Shown here one piece after another: positions 1 through 8,785 of a DNA stretch of 64,000 nt. The stretch covers positions 18,495-82,494 of the forward strand of contig PKXA01000072.1 in the NCBI GenBank assembly GCA_003133325.1. Direction: 5' to 3'. Source of the stretch: Acidimicrobiaceae bacterium. Lineage in GTDB: Bacteria; Actinomycetota; Acidimicrobiia; Acidimicrobiales; RAAP-2. Numbering within the stretch: position 1 is the stretch's first letter; each line of letters opens with the position of its first letter. A model generated the notes under the pieces. It ran no database searches. It worked only from the letters and a program-made list of their open reading frames with translations, and was not told the DNA's origin. The position numbers and the translations under genes were made by a program.

Positions 1-723
1 CCGTTCGCGCTCCTGCCCGCCACCATAGATCACCGCGTCGATCGGGATGCCATTGCGGACCACCAATACCCCCACCCCTTTGGGACCGCCGAACTTGTGC
101 GCACTCAGCGCCAACAGATCGACAGCGGCGGTGATCGGTGTCATGTCGAGCCACGCCGCTGCCTGGATGGCGTCGGTGTGCAACACCGCGCCCGGAGCCT
201 GCGCGCGCACCAGACGGGAGACTTCGTCGAGAGGCTGAACGGTACCGATCTCATTATTGACAGCCATCACCGAGACCAGTCGAACCTCGGACGTGCATGC
301 CTCGGCGAACGAGGCGAGATCCACGATCCCCGACCGGTCGGTCTGTACTTCACGCAATTCGATGCCACCCTGTTCGACCGCGGCCCGACAGGTATTGAGG
401 ACGGCGTGATGCTCCATCGCCGAGCAGACGATGACACCCGATCGGCCGTCGAGAGACGGTCTCTGAACTCTGAGCGCACCGGTGATGGCCAAGTTGTCGG
501 CTTCGGTCCCGCTTCCGGTGAACACCACTTCTCCGAGGTCAGCACCGAGTAGATCAGCGATCTCCTCCCGGGCGTCATCCACGGCCAATCGTGCCCTCCG
601 GGACTCGCGATGGCTACCCGAGGGGTTCCCGAACATCTCGGTACCGCTCAGATACGGCAACATGGCCTCGACAGCCTCTGGTCGCATGGGCGTGGTTGCC
701 GCATGGTCGAGGTAAGCACGCAT
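1..723 (-). CDS. Cysteine desulfurase, IscS/NifS type (3' end outside window)
   Basis: A PLP enzyme that removes sulfur from cysteine to supply Fe-S cluster assembly or tRNA thiolation. Only the first 241 codons lie in the window; the frame is still open at base 1. The N-terminus MRAYLDHAATTPM is the family signature. GSGTEADN (about 70-77), MEHHAVLN (103-110), HTDAIQ (182-187) and the PLP-lysine motif SAHKFGGPKG with Lys210 are all present. It begins at an ATG (complement of 721-723) and is divergent from the next gene. Whether it is the IscS housekeeping form or a CsdA/SufS-like form cannot be decided, because the mobile catalytic cysteine loop lies outside the window. Confidence 0.93.
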   Translation of the reverse strand, partial: MRAYLDHAATTPMRPEAVEAMLPYLSGTEMFGNPSGSHRESRRARLAVDDAREEIADLLGADLGEVVFTGSGTEADNLAITGALRVQRPSLDGRSGVIVCSAMEHHAVLNTCRAAVEQGGIELREVQTDRSGIVDLASFAEACTSEVRLVSVMAVNNEIGTVQPLDEVSRLVRAQAPGAVLHTDAIQAAAWLDMTPITAAVDLLALSAHKFGGPKGVGVLVVRNGIPIDAVIYGGGQERER

Positions 724-886
724 GCCTCCAGTCTGACCGATACGGGACGATGCCCCTGCACCTGGATGCCCCTGCACCTGGGCATCTGGGCGCCCGACCT
801 TTCTCACCCCCGACGAGATGGGAAACTTCATGTTCGCCCGCTCACCGCGTCTGGCCATCGATTGGAGCAACTGACCAGTGCCGACC

Positions 887-1714
887 ATGAATCGACATTC
901 GCGCCGGAGATTCCACAGGCGGCGCCGATGGGTGGTCTCCATCTCGGTGACGTTGGTGGTTGTGGTGGCAGGAGTGGTGACCCTCATCGGGCTGCTCGGG
1001 TCTCCTGCCGTAGTGGCCTCGACGTGCAAGTTCGGAGGGAGTTCGGGCGGTGGCCCGTATCTGATCACCCCCATCCAAGCCCAAAACGCGGCTCTCATCA
1101 CCGCCGTCGGTCTGCACAAGGGGCTACCCGACCACGCCGCCACCGTCGCTCTCGCCACGTCCCTGCAGGAGACCCAACTGCAGAACCTCCCCTATGGCGA
1201 TCGCGACTCGGTCGGCCTCTTCCAACAGCGCCCCTCCGAGGGTTGGGGCACCACAACCCAGATCATGGACCCCTCCTATGCCGCGGGGGCCTTCTACGAC
1301 CATCTCGCCCGGATCCCGGGATGGGAGTCGCTGCCGGTGACCGATGCCGCCCAACGTGTCCAGCTCAGCGCCACCCCCGACGCCTATGCCCAGTGGTCAC
1401 CCGAAGCCCACGCCCTGGCGGAAGCATCCACGGGAGAGGTCCCGACTGGGCTTACATGCCTTCTCAGTAGCTTCGGAGGCGCGGCTCCGACGCATGCGGC
1501 GCTCACCCAAGCGGCATCCGCACAATTGGGCCCGGACCCGTTCGGCACCCCGGCAAGCACCCAACGAGGATGGCAGGTCGCCGCGTGGGCGGTGGCCAAT
1601 GCCTACAGCTTCCATCTCACCACGGTTACGTTCGGCGGGCGCACATGGACCTCGGCGTCGGGGACGTGGGTGGCGGCACCGGTGGTCAACCACGTGGAGA
1701 CGTCGACACAGTGA
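887..1714 (+). CDS. Secreted or membrane-anchored lysozyme-fold-like protein
   Basis: The protein has an Arg-rich N-terminus followed by one hydrophobic segment (about residues 15-40 from the ATG), which suggests a signal anchor. The body carries the block SLQETQLQNLPYGDRDSVGL followed by FQQRPSEGWGT, conserved in a family of uncharacterised actinobacterial exported proteins; the Glu in SLQET resembles the catalytic Glu of transglycosylase folds. I infer a cell-wall role. The ATG at 887 is used; a GTG nine bases upstream (878) is an equally legal start. It is single, with its stop 4 bp from the convergent aldehyde dehydrogenase stop. No enzyme activity can be claimed from the sequence. Confidence 0.75.
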   Translation: MNRHSRRRFHRRRRWVVSISVTLVVVVAGVVTLIGLLGSPAVVASTCKFGGSSGGGPYLITPIQAQNAALITAVGLHKGLPDHAATVALATSLQETQLQNLPYGDRDSVGLFQQRPSEGWGTTTQIMDPSYAAGAFYDHLARIPGWESLPVTDAAQRVQLSATPDAYAQWSPEAHALAEASTGEVPTGLTCLLSSFGGAAPTHAALTQAASAQLGPDPFGTPASTQRGWQVAAWAVANAYSFHLTTVTFGGRTWTSASGTWVAAPVVNHVETSTQ

Positions 1715-1718
1715 CGAG

Positions 1719-3140
1719 TCAGGCCACCCATACCGACTTTATGTTGCAGAATTCGCGGATCCCATGAACTGACAGCTCCCGGCCGATCCCTGAGGTCTTG
1801 ATCCCGCCAAACGGCAACCCAGGTATCGATGCCACCATGCCGTTCACGAAGACCTGGCCGGCCTCGAGCCCCTGGACAAACTGCTGTTGTTCATCAGGGT
1901 CGCCGGTCCATACACTCGATCCGAGGCCGAAGTCGGTGCCGTTGGCCACCGAAAGTGCCTCGTCTGCGCTCGACACCCGAAACAGGAGTGCCACCGGGCC
2001 GAACACCTCTTCGGTTGCCACCCTCATCTCAGACGTGATGTCTGCGATCACCGTCGGCAGGTAGTAGTAGCCCGCCTTATCGGATCCTCCCGGGCCCACG
2101 ATCCGTTCGCCACCGCAGAGAATCGACGCCCCATGGGAGCGAGCGTCCTCCACCAGGGCTTCGATGTTGTCCCGGGCGGCTGACGTCACCAGGGGCCCGA
2201 CCTCGGTGGCCGGATCGAAGGGGTCCCCCACCGACAGGGCCGCCACCCCGGCGACAAAGGCGTCGATGAAGGCGTCGGCCACCTCGTCGTGCACGATGAA
2301 GCGCTTGGCGGCGATACACGATTGCCCGGTGTTCTGCATACGGGCCTGCACTCCCACCGGGACGGCACGATCGATATCGGCCGACGGGAGCACGATGAAC
2401 GGGTCGCTGCCCCCGAGTTCGAGGACGACCTTTTTGATGGCCGCCCCGGCCTGAGCCGCCACCGCCCGACCGGCACCGACGCTGCCGGTCAAGGTGACAG
2501 CCTTGACTCGAGCGTCAGCGATGATCCCCGGCACCTGATCAGTCCCGATCAACAGGGTCTGGAAGATGCCGGGTAGCGCTCCGGCCCGGCGAAACAGATC
2601 CTCGATCAGCAGAGCGGTCCGACACACATTTGGAGCGTGCTTCAACAACCCGACATTGCCGGCCATGAGGGCTGGGGCGGCAAACCTCACCACCTGCCAC
2701 AGAGGAAAGTTCCACGGCATGATGGCGAGCACCGGTCCGAGTGGCTGATAGGTCACCAGTCCCAGGGAGGCATCGACCGGCACCTCCTCATCGGTGAGAA
2801 AACTCTGGCCATGCTCAGCGAACCACCGGAAGGCACTGGCGCATTTGGCTGCCTCGCCCTTGGCCTGAGCGAACGGCTTTCCCATCTCGGTCGTCACCAC
2901 ATGGGCGATATCGGGGAGCTCACCTTCGAGGAGTTCGGCCACGGTGATCAGCAACCGAGCCCGCTCCACGAAGCTGCTGGTGGCCCACTCGGATGCTGCC
3001 CGGGCCGCAATGGCCAGACGGGCCTCCACTTCGTCGGCATCGAAGGGTTCGAAGGACTGAAGGAGTTCGCCGGTGGCGGGGTTGATCGAGGCCAGTGGTG
3101 GTCCTGCGTCGGTGGGACTCATGGAGCGATTCTCCCTCAT
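1719..3140 (-). CDS. NAD(P)-dependent aldehyde dehydrogenase, succinate-semialdehyde type
   Basis: Oxidises an aldehyde to a carboxylate with NAD(P)+. It is full length for the family (473 aa). The cofactor-site motif MPWNFPLWQV, the glycine motif FTGS-like TLTGSVGAG, the catalytic Glu in LELGGSDP and the nucleophile Cys in NTGQSCIAAKR are all visible; closest in style to GabD/Sad succinate-semialdehyde dehydrogenases. The ATG at 3140 overlaps the stop of the upstream acyl-CoA ligase (ATGA). A second ATG at 3122 has a better-spaced GGGAG and may be the true start. It is the last gene of the operon MFS - ligase - dehydrogenase, so the real substrate is probably what that operon handles; specificity is inference. 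Confidence 0.9.
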   Translation of the reverse strand: MRENRSMSPTDAGPPLASINPATGELLQSFEPFDADEVEARLAIAARAASEWATSSFVERARLLITVAELLEGELPDIAHVVTTEMGKPFAQAKGEAAKCASAFRWFAEHGQSFLTDEEVPVDASLGLVTYQPLGPVLAIMPWNFPLWQVVRFAAPALMAGNVGLLKHAPNVCRTALLIEDLFRRAGALPGIFQTLLIGTDQVPGIIADARVKAVTLTGSVGAGRAVAAQAGAAIKKVVLELGGSDPFIVLPSADIDRAVPVGVQARMQNTGQSCIAAKRFIVHDEVADAFIDAFVAGVAALSVGDPFDPATEVGPLVTSAARDNIEALVEDARSHGASILCGGERIVGPGGSDKAGYYYLPTVIADITSEMRVATEEVFGPVALLFRVSSADEALSVANGTDFGLGSSVWTGDPDEQQQFVQGLEAGQVFVNGMVASIPGLPFGGIKTSGIGRELSVHGIREFCNIKSVWVA

Positions 3141-4540
3141 CGGCGCGCCGGCGGGATACCGACCTGGGCGGCAACCTGTCGTCGCTGCACTTTCCCGGTA
3201 GCGGTGGTAGGCAGTTCCTCGACGATGAAGTATTGCTTCGGCCGCCTGTACCCGGCCATCCTGGCGGTGGCGTGAGCCTCGAGAGCGCCGATCAGCCTCT
3301 CGGGATCGGTACTCTCAACGGTGGCATCGGGAACCACTGCCGCGCACACGCGCTGCCCCCAGGTCTCGTCGGGAAGACCGAACACCGCCAAGGCAGCCAC
3401 CCCAGCCACCTCGCACAGGACATTCTCCACCTCGGCCGGATAGACGTTGACTCCACCGCTGATGATCAGATCGTCTCGTCGACCGTCGAGATAGAGATAG
3501 CCATCGGAGTCGAGGCGTCCAAGGTCCCTGACCGTGAACGCACCGTCCCGCCACGCCGAAGCGGTCTTGTCCTTGTCTCCCCAATATTCGAAGCGGGCAA
3601 AGTCGGGAGGCCGGCACCACACGGTGCCGTCGTCATCGACGGTGATGGTTCGCCCCGGACGCGCCCTACCCACGCTGCCGGGGTGGACTGCCCACTCATC
3701 GGGCGAACACGAGGTGAACTGCCCCTCGGTGGATCCGTAGAACTCCCACAGCACTCCGTTATCGACCCGCTCGAGGGCGGCACGCTTCAACGTCGGCGGG
3801 CATGCGGATCCGGCGTGGACCAGCAGGCGCAGGACGTCGAACCGTTTCGGGAGATCGGCGCCGAGGGCCAAGAGTCGGGCCAGGGCCGAGGGCGCCATGA
3901 AGGTGGTGCTGGGGATCACACCCGCGCTGCCCGTCAGGGCGGCGAGTGCGGCAGTGGCCTCAAACCGTCCGAGGATGACGCAGGTCCCTCCCCGCAGCAG
4001 CGTCCCGGCCGCGAACCTGACCGACACCGAGTGATACATCGGTGAGCACACCAAGTGGACGTCATCGGGCCCGAATGACCACAGGTCGGCCTCGTCGGCG
4101 AAGGCATCGGCAGCGGTGGACTCGTCCCACACTCCCGACCACACGCCTTTGGAACAGCCGGTGGTACCCGATGTGTAGTGCATGGGTCGGCCTCGCGGAT
4201 AGCGAGCCAACCCAACGGGGGTTCCCGTGTCGAGTGCCTCCAGTGCGGCGCTGTCAGTCACCACCAATTTGGGTTTGGCGTCGGCGATCAGCTGGTCCCG
4301 CTCATCGTCGAGGAGGGTGGCATTGAGCAGTACGGGAATCACTCCCGTCCGTAGCGACCCCAGCACCGCGCACAGCAGTGCCGATGAGGACGGGAGACAG
4401 AAGACGACCCGGTCGCCGACGCAGAGACCGGCCGCTGCCAGATAGCCGGCCGCCCGAGCCTGCGCGGCTTCGGCGTCGGCGGGCGTCAGAACCTCCACAG
4501 TGGTCAGGCCGGTCGATCCCATCTTCGATTCACCGGTCAT
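3137..4540 (-). CDS. AMP-dependent acyl-CoA synthetase/ligase
   Basis: Activates a carboxylic acid to an acyl-adenylate and then a thioester. The adenylate-forming fold is shown by the P-loop YTSGTTGCSKG (Cys where Pro is usual), FYGSTEGQ, the DLGRLDSDGYLYLDGRRDD core and the C-terminal catalytic lysine context PTTATGKVQRRQ. At 467 aa it is a little short for the family, with a compact N-terminal domain. The start is fixed by the ATGA overlap with the MFS gene stop; the open frame extends far upstream, but only as a shadow of the MFS gene. Its own stop overlaps the dehydrogenase start. Ligase plus aldehyde dehydrogenase plus exporter/importer suggests a catabolic cassette for an aromatic or aliphatic acid; substrate unknown. 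Confidence 0.9.
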   Translation of the reverse strand: MTGESKMGSTGLTTVEVLTPADAEAAQARAAGYLAAAGLCVGDRVVFCLPSSSALLCAVLGSLRTGVIPVLLNATLLDDERDQLIADAKPKLVVTDSAALEALDTGTPVGLARYPRGRPMHYTSGTTGCSKGVWSGVWDESTAADAFADEADLWSFGPDDVHLVCSPMYHSVSVRFAAGTLLRGGTCVILGRFEATAALAALTGSAGVIPSTTFMAPSALARLLALGADLPKRFDVLRLLVHAGSACPPTLKRAALERVDNGVLWEFYGSTEGQFTSCSPDEWAVHPGSVGRARPGRTITVDDDGTVWCRPPDFARFEYWGDKDKTASAWRDGAFTVRDLGRLDSDGYLYLDGRRDDLIISGGVNVYPAEVENVLCEVAGVAALAVFGLPDETWGQRVCAAVVPDATVESTDPERLIGALEAHATARMAGYRRPKQYFIVEELPTTATGKVQRRQVAAQVGIPPARR

Positions 4541-5787
4541 GGAAGCTCCACGGTCGGGACGATCTCCTGGGCGTCGTCGAGTGCCCTCAGCAGATGGGGC
4601 CGAAAGGTCGCCAACAGGCCGAGGACGACCAGAAGGATCATCGCTCCTCCGACGGTGACCGGCCGAATCCCGGTTCTGTCGGCGATCAACCCCTGGAGCA
4701 CGGCGCCGATCGGATAGATGATGCCCAAGGCCATCATGTAGAACCCGATCACCCGACCCCTTGAAGCGGTCGGGGCACGCAGTTGGACCACCGTATTCAA
4801 CCCGGCCAGCACCGCGATGTAGCCGGCACCCACCAGCACGAACGTCACCAGCGACCACCACAAAGTCGGCGACAACCCGTAGTTGATGAGCAGGAGCGGC
4901 AACAAGAACAACGCTCCTCGCACCAACCTCCGACGACCCAACTGCTCGGCCAGGGTGGGCAGTACCAGGGCTCCGATCACGGCACCGACGCCCTGGGCGG
5001 TTACCAATAGCGCAGTTCCCCCCGATCCATGACCGAGGGCCGCCGACATCACCGGCACCAGGGCGATGAATGGCGAAGCCAGGAGGGCCACGACCGAGAT
5101 GAGGATGATGGCGCTGCGACATCCTGGCTCGCTCATGGCCGTACGGGCGCCCTCGGCGATCCGGCGGTACATTCCTTGATCCCCGGCGACTGGTGCCGGC
5201 TTGGGCAGACGGATCAGGCTCAGGGCCATCACCACCGCGGCAAACGATGCAGCATTGACGGCGAATGTCAGGGTGTAGTCGTGATGGATGAGGGTGAGGC
5301 CCGCCACCGCCGGCCCCACCACCCGTCCCAGGTTGAACTGGGCCGATGACAGCGAAATAGCGCCGAGGAGGTCTTCTTTCGGTACCAGATCCGGAAGCAT
5401 CGCCTGGTAGGCCGGAAACCCGACGGCCCCGGCTGCCCCACCGAAGAAGGCCACGATGACCACTATCCCCGGTTGATCGTGCCCGGTGGCCACCAACACC
5501 GTGAGCACCGTGGCGAAAGCCATCTCGCCCAAGGTGGTCACGATCAACCACCGGCGACGGTCCAACCGGTCAGCCAGTGCCCCGCCCACCGGGGCGAGCA
5601 GGCCCATCGGGATGAAGGCAGCCGCGGCTACCAGGCCGGTCCAACCGGCTTGGTGACCACTTCGGGCGTAGACCAGCACCCCGAGGGCGACAGTCTGCAT
5701 CCAGGTCCCGACGTTGGATACGAGCGCCGACGACCACAAAAGGGCGAAGTTGCGTGATCGCAGAGGGCGAAGAGAGGCCAGGGCCAT
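4537..5787 (-). CDS. Major facilitator superfamily transporter (EntS-like)
   Basis: A 416-aa integral membrane protein with the typical twelve-helix hydrophobic pattern and a loop 2-3 signature (ADRLDRRRWL, around residue 73). The beginning RNFALLWSSALVSNVGTWMQ is typical of the EntS/MFS_3 branch, which exports siderophores, drugs or metabolites. It is the first gene of an overlapping three-gene operon with an acyl-CoA ligase and an aldehyde dehydrogenase, and is divergent from the sirtuin gene, so the operon promoter must lie in 5788-5870. Direction of transport and substrate cannot be told from sequence. Confidence 0.9.
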   Translation of the reverse strand: MALASLRPLRSRNFALLWSSALVSNVGTWMQTVALGVLVYARSGHQAGWTGLVAAAAFIPMGLLAPVGGALADRLDRRRWLIVTTLGEMAFATVLTVLVATGHDQPGIVVIVAFFGGAAGAVGFPAYQAMLPDLVPKEDLLGAISLSSAQFNLGRVVGPAVAGLTLIHHDYTLTFAVNAASFAAVVMALSLIRLPKPAPVAGDQGMYRRIAEGARTAMSEPGCRSAIILISVVALLASPFIALVPVMSAALGHGSGGTALLVTAQGVGAVIGALVLPTLAEQLGRRRLVRGALFLLPLLLINYGLSPTLWWSLVTFVLVGAGYIAVLAGLNTVVQLRAPTASRGRVIGFYMMALGIIYPIGAVLQGLIADRTGIRPVTVGGAMILLVVLGLLATFRPHLLRALDDAQEIVPTVELP

Positions 5788-5870
5788 CGGTCGAGGCTAC
5801 CGGGCGTCGGCCGCTGCCGGCCGGGAACCGGCAGCGAGGATTGAGTCGGGCGTCGTGCCAAGCTGATCCG

Positions 5871-6653
5871 ATGAGTTCAGTGGAACCCGGCCGCGACCCC
5901 GGTGGTGTCACCGGTCTCGGCGTCGCCCGAAGTTTGCTGGCCGAGGCCGGCTCGGTGGTAGTGCTGACCGGTGCCGGTATCTCCACCGACTCCGGTATCC
6001 CCGACTTCCGGGGCCCGAACGGAGTGTGGACGAAGAACCCCGAAGCGGAAAAGGTGGCCACATTGGCCAGCTATTTGGCCGACACAGACCTCCGCAGGCG
6101 AGCGTGGCGCAGTCGACTCAACTCACCAGCATGGGCCGCCCGTCCCAACGCTGCCCATATCGCCCTCGCCGCGCTGGCTGCTTCCGGAAAGCTCCACACC
6201 CTGGTAACCCAGAATATCGACGGGCTCCATCAAGCCGCCGGAACCGATCCGTCTCTTATCGTCGAAATCCACGGCACTATGCACCAGGTGATGTGCATGA
6301 CGTGCGACCATCGTTCCCCCATGGAGGCAACGCTCGACCGGGTGCGTGCCGGTGAAGAGGACCCGCCCTGTCGTCGTTGCGGAGGAATCCTCAAGTCCGC
6401 CACCATCAGCTTCGGCCAGGACCTTGTGGCCGGGGACCTGCGGAGAGCCACCCGAGCGGCTTCCGAATGCGATCTGCTGCTGGCCATCGGATCCTCCCTG
6501 GCGGTGTTTCCGGCCGCCAGTCTCGTCCCCATTGCCCATCATCACGGTGCCGCCATCGTGATTGTCAACGCCGAGGAGACAGAGTTCGATCCCATGGCTC
6601 ACGCCGTTGTCCGGGTGCCGATCGGGGAAGCCATACCCGCCATGATGAGTTGA
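5871..6653 (+). CDS. Sir2-family NAD-dependent protein deacylase (sirtuin)
   Basis: Removes acyl groups from lysine using NAD+, giving nicotinamide and O-acyl-ADP-ribose. NAD-binding motifs TGAGISTDSGIPDFRG and TQNIDGLHQ, the catalytic His in EIHGTMHQV, and the two Zn cysteine pairs CMTC and CRRC are all present, followed by SFGQDLV and IGSSLAVFPA. Length from the ATG at 5871 is 260 aa, normal for bacterial sirtuins; the frame is open further upstream but without a good start. It is a single gene. The class (CobB-like or other) and the acyl preference are not decidable here; the Ala-Tyr/Arg pair typical of desuccinylases was not identified. Confidence 0.93.
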   Translation: MSSVEPGRDPGGVTGLGVARSLLAEAGSVVVLTGAGISTDSGIPDFRGPNGVWTKNPEAEKVATLASYLADTDLRRRAWRSRLNSPAWAARPNAAHIALAALAASGKLHTLVTQNIDGLHQAAGTDPSLIVEIHGTMHQVMCMTCDHRSPMEATLDRVRAGEEDPPCRRCGGILKSATISFGQDLVAGDLRRATRAASECDLLLAIGSSLAVFPAASLVPIAHHHGAAIVIVNAEETEFDPMAHAVVRVPIGEAIPAMMS

Positions 6654-6694
6654 CCTTCGGTTTCCCTGGGCGCGACGTCGGCCCCGCCGGAGCC

Positions 6695-6814
6695 TTACTT
6701 GTCGAGTTTGATCTTCCGCCGAGGCCTGAGGGCAAACCACCACACGCTCGCTATGGTGGCGAGCACCCCGACAGCAGCCGCTGGTTTCACAATCTTGCGC
6801 GAACGATCTGACAT
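6695..6814 (-). CDS. Small single-pass membrane peptide (39 aa), hypothetical
   Basis: A short ORF opposite in direction to both neighbours: ATG complement at 6812-6814, TAA at 6695-6697. The peptide starts MSDRSRKIVK, has a hydrophobic stretch AAAVGVLATIASVWWFALR (about 12-30) and a very basic tail RPRRKIKLDK. This positive-hydrophobic-positive pattern is typical of small membrane proteins. A purine-rich GCAGGT lies just before the ATG. No family is recognised. It fills the gap between the sirtuin and the HtrA-type protease; it could equally be a chance ORF. Confidence 0.45.
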   Translation of the reverse strand: MSDRSRKIVKPAAAVGVLATIASVWWFALRPRRKIKLDK

Positions 6815-6933
6815 ACCTGCGACGTTACCTTCCCGGACCGTCCCGTCGAATACAGGGCTCAATTTCGAGGATTCTACTGTGCCTCATATGTCTTCCATAC
6901 TGTTTCCTTAGGTGTCGGGCAGAGACTTGCCGC

Positions 6934-7998
6934 ATGACCTACAACCCGAATCAACTTCCCGGTGGAGCCATCTCCGAGGTGCCTCCTGTCGGAGCACCGC
7001 CTGTCAACGGTGGAGGATGGTCACCGCCCGGAGGATGGCCCCCCTCCGCCGGCGCGCCTGCTGCCCCTGCCCCCTGGCCGAGCCCCGAGACCGCGCCGAA
7101 GGCCAACAAACGCCGGAGAGGCGTTGCTGCAATCACCGCGGTCGCCGTCCTGGTCGGCGGGGTTGCCGGTGCCGGAGCGGTGGAAGTAGCCAATGTCCAC
7201 TCGACGCCTTCCCCGGCGGCCGTAACTACAGCTGCCCCAGCGATCAAAGTTGCCGGGAGCACGACTTCGTCGAGCGTCTCTCAGATCGTGAAGTCGGTGT
7301 CGCCGTCCATCGTGGCCATCACCGCCACCGATGGCAGCCAATCGGAAGACGAGGGAACCGGCATGATCATCACGTCGTCCGGAGAGGTGCTGACCAACAA
7401 CCACGTCATCGACGGTGCCACCACCATCACCGTGGCGCTCAACGGTTCGACGAAGCAGCTTCCGGCCACACTGGTTGGAACCGACCCCGACAAAGACGTG
7501 GCCCTCCTGCAGATCACCAACCAAAGTGGATTACCGGCGGTGACCTTCGGCAACTCGAGCCAGGTCCAGGTCGGAGACTCGGTTGTGGCTATCGGGAACG
7601 CACTGGCCCTCGGTGATAGTGCCTCGGTCACGTCAGGGATCATCTCCGCGCTCAACCGTCAGATCACAGCCGGCGACAGCACTGGGAGTTCCACCGAGAC
7701 GCTCACCGGCATGCTGCAGACCGACGCCGCCATCAATCCGGGCAACTCCGGGGGGGCACTGCTGAACTCGTCGGGTCAGGTCATCGGCATGAACACCGCG
7801 GCCGCCGGTTCGAGCAACGGATCATCGGCACAGAACATCGGGTTCGCCATCCCCTCCGGTGAGCTCACCTCACTTGTCTCGGGACTGCGCTCAGGTGGCG
7901 ACCGCAGCCAGAGCAGCCTCGGTTCATCGAGCACTGGTAGCTCGGGTAGCACTGGTAACTCGGGCGGCTCGGGCGGCTCGGGCGGCTTTCCCTACTGA
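6934..7998 (+). CDS. Membrane-anchored HtrA/DegP-type trypsin-like serine protease without PDZ domain
   Basis: An envelope quality-control protease. Residues 1-58 are a Pro/Gly-rich cytoplasmic tail; about 64-86 form one transmembrane helix after KRRR; the protease domain follows with the triad His157 (TNNHVID), Asp188 (DKDVALL) and Ser272 (NPGNSGGAL). The tail after about 325 is a Ser/Gly low-complexity string ending GGFPY, in the place where other family members carry a PDZ domain. Loss of PDZ is common in some actinobacterial homologues but removes the usual substrate sensor. ATG at 6934. Transcription probably ends at the hairpin 8012-8042. Confidence 0.93.
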   Translation: MTYNPNQLPGGAISEVPPVGAPPVNGGGWSPPGGWPPSAGAPAAPAPWPSPETAPKANKRRRGVAAITAVAVLVGGVAGAGAVEVANVHSTPSPAAVTTAAPAIKVAGSTTSSSVSQIVKSVSPSIVAITATDGSQSEDEGTGMIITSSGEVLTNNHVIDGATTITVALNGSTKQLPATLVGTDPDKDVALLQITNQSGLPAVTFGNSSQVQVGDSVVAIGNALALGDSASVTSGIISALNRQITAGDSTGSSTETLTGMLQTDAAINPGNSGGALLNSSGQVIGMNTAAAGSSNGSSAQNIGFAIPSGELTSLVSGLRSGGDRSQSSLGSSSTGSSGSTGNSGGSGGSGGFPY

Positions 7999-8011
7999 CG
8001 TCATGTGAGAG

Positions 8012-8042
8012 TCCGGATCAGCCGTGATGCGGCTGGTCCGGA
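8012..8042. terminator. Bidirectional hairpin between convergent genes
   Basis: A 13-bp stem (TCCGGATCAGCCG with CGGCTGGTCCGGA, one G-T pair) and a 5-nt loop lie between the protease stop (7998) and the last codons of the leftward SDR. It overlaps the SDR stop codon. No long T-run follows on either strand, as is usual for high-GC actinobacterial terminators. Confidence 0.6.
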
Positions 8043-8785
8043 ACTCGGATCCGCACTCCGTCGCTGACCTCACGCCTGCCCTCGACGAGGTCGAGGATGA
8101 AACTCGCAACCCGGCCGGGTGAGTTGAAGGCTTGTTCTTCGTCCAGTTTGATGAATCGGGCCACCGACGGAAACGAGGCGGCTGGGGTTGCTCGGATCTG
8201 TGCCTGCATATCGGTGTCCACCACACCCGGAGCGAGTGCATAAGCCCGTAGGCCATGTGTGCGCTCCTCGGTGGCAACGACCGCGGTCATCATGTCGACC
8301 GCCGCTTTCGAGGCGCAGTAGGCGGCCCAGCCTTCATAGATCTTCGTGGCTGCCCCCGAGGAGATATTGACAAGAACTCCTCCTCCTGATTGAGCACGGA
8401 CAACCCGGGCAAAAGCTCGGCAACCGAGGAGCACGCCGGTGACGTTGATGTCGATGTGACGACGGAGAGCCCCGGGATCTGCGTCAATCAGGGGGCCGAT
8501 CGGGCCGAGCACGCCGGCGTTGTTGACCCACAGATCGACCCGACCGAACCGTTCGACCACCTCATCAGCGAACCGATCAAGAGCCCGGGCGTCAGTCACG
8601 TCCACCGAGGCGGTCACTGCGTCAGCTCCATCGGGCGCGGCCGGCACCGTACGGGCACAGAGGCCGAGCCGAAGGCCGGTGTCCGCGAACGCTTTCGCCA
8701 ATCCGGCGCCCAGTCCGCGACTGGCGCCGGTTACGACCGCAACCAGTCCGGAACCGGTCCCTCTGACATTCTCCGGATCATTCAT
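8018..8785 (-). CDS. Short-chain dehydrogenase/reductase (SDR)
   Basis: Classical NAD(P)-dependent oxidoreductase of 255 aa. Rossmann motif TGASRGLGAG near the N-terminus, NNAG (WVNNAGVLG), active-site Ser (VNISSGA) and the YCASK Tyr-Lys pair are intact. The ATG at 8785 (MNDPENVRG) fits the family length; the longer open frame upstream to 8947 has no family-like sequence. Monocistronic, convergent with the protease gene. Substrate unknown. Confidence 0.9.
   Translation of the reverse strand: MNDPENVRGTGSGLVAVVTGASRGLGAGLAKAFADTGLRLGLCARTVPAAPDGADAVTASVDVTDARALDRFADEVVERFGRVDLWVNNAGVLGPIGPLIDADPGALRRHIDINVTGVLLGCRAFARVVRAQSGGGVLVNISSGAATKIYEGWAAYCASKAAVDMMTAVVATEERTHGLRAYALAPGVVDTDMQAQIRATPAASFPSVARFIKLDEEQAFNSPGRVASFILDLVEGRREVSDGVRIRVPDQPHHG

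Noticed and set aside
4541..5551. N-terminal extension of the acyl-CoA ligase frame over the MFS gene
   Set aside because: It is the antiframe-shift shadow of the MFS gene; the translated text is low-complexity Arg/Gly and the ATGA overlap gives a natural start at 4540.
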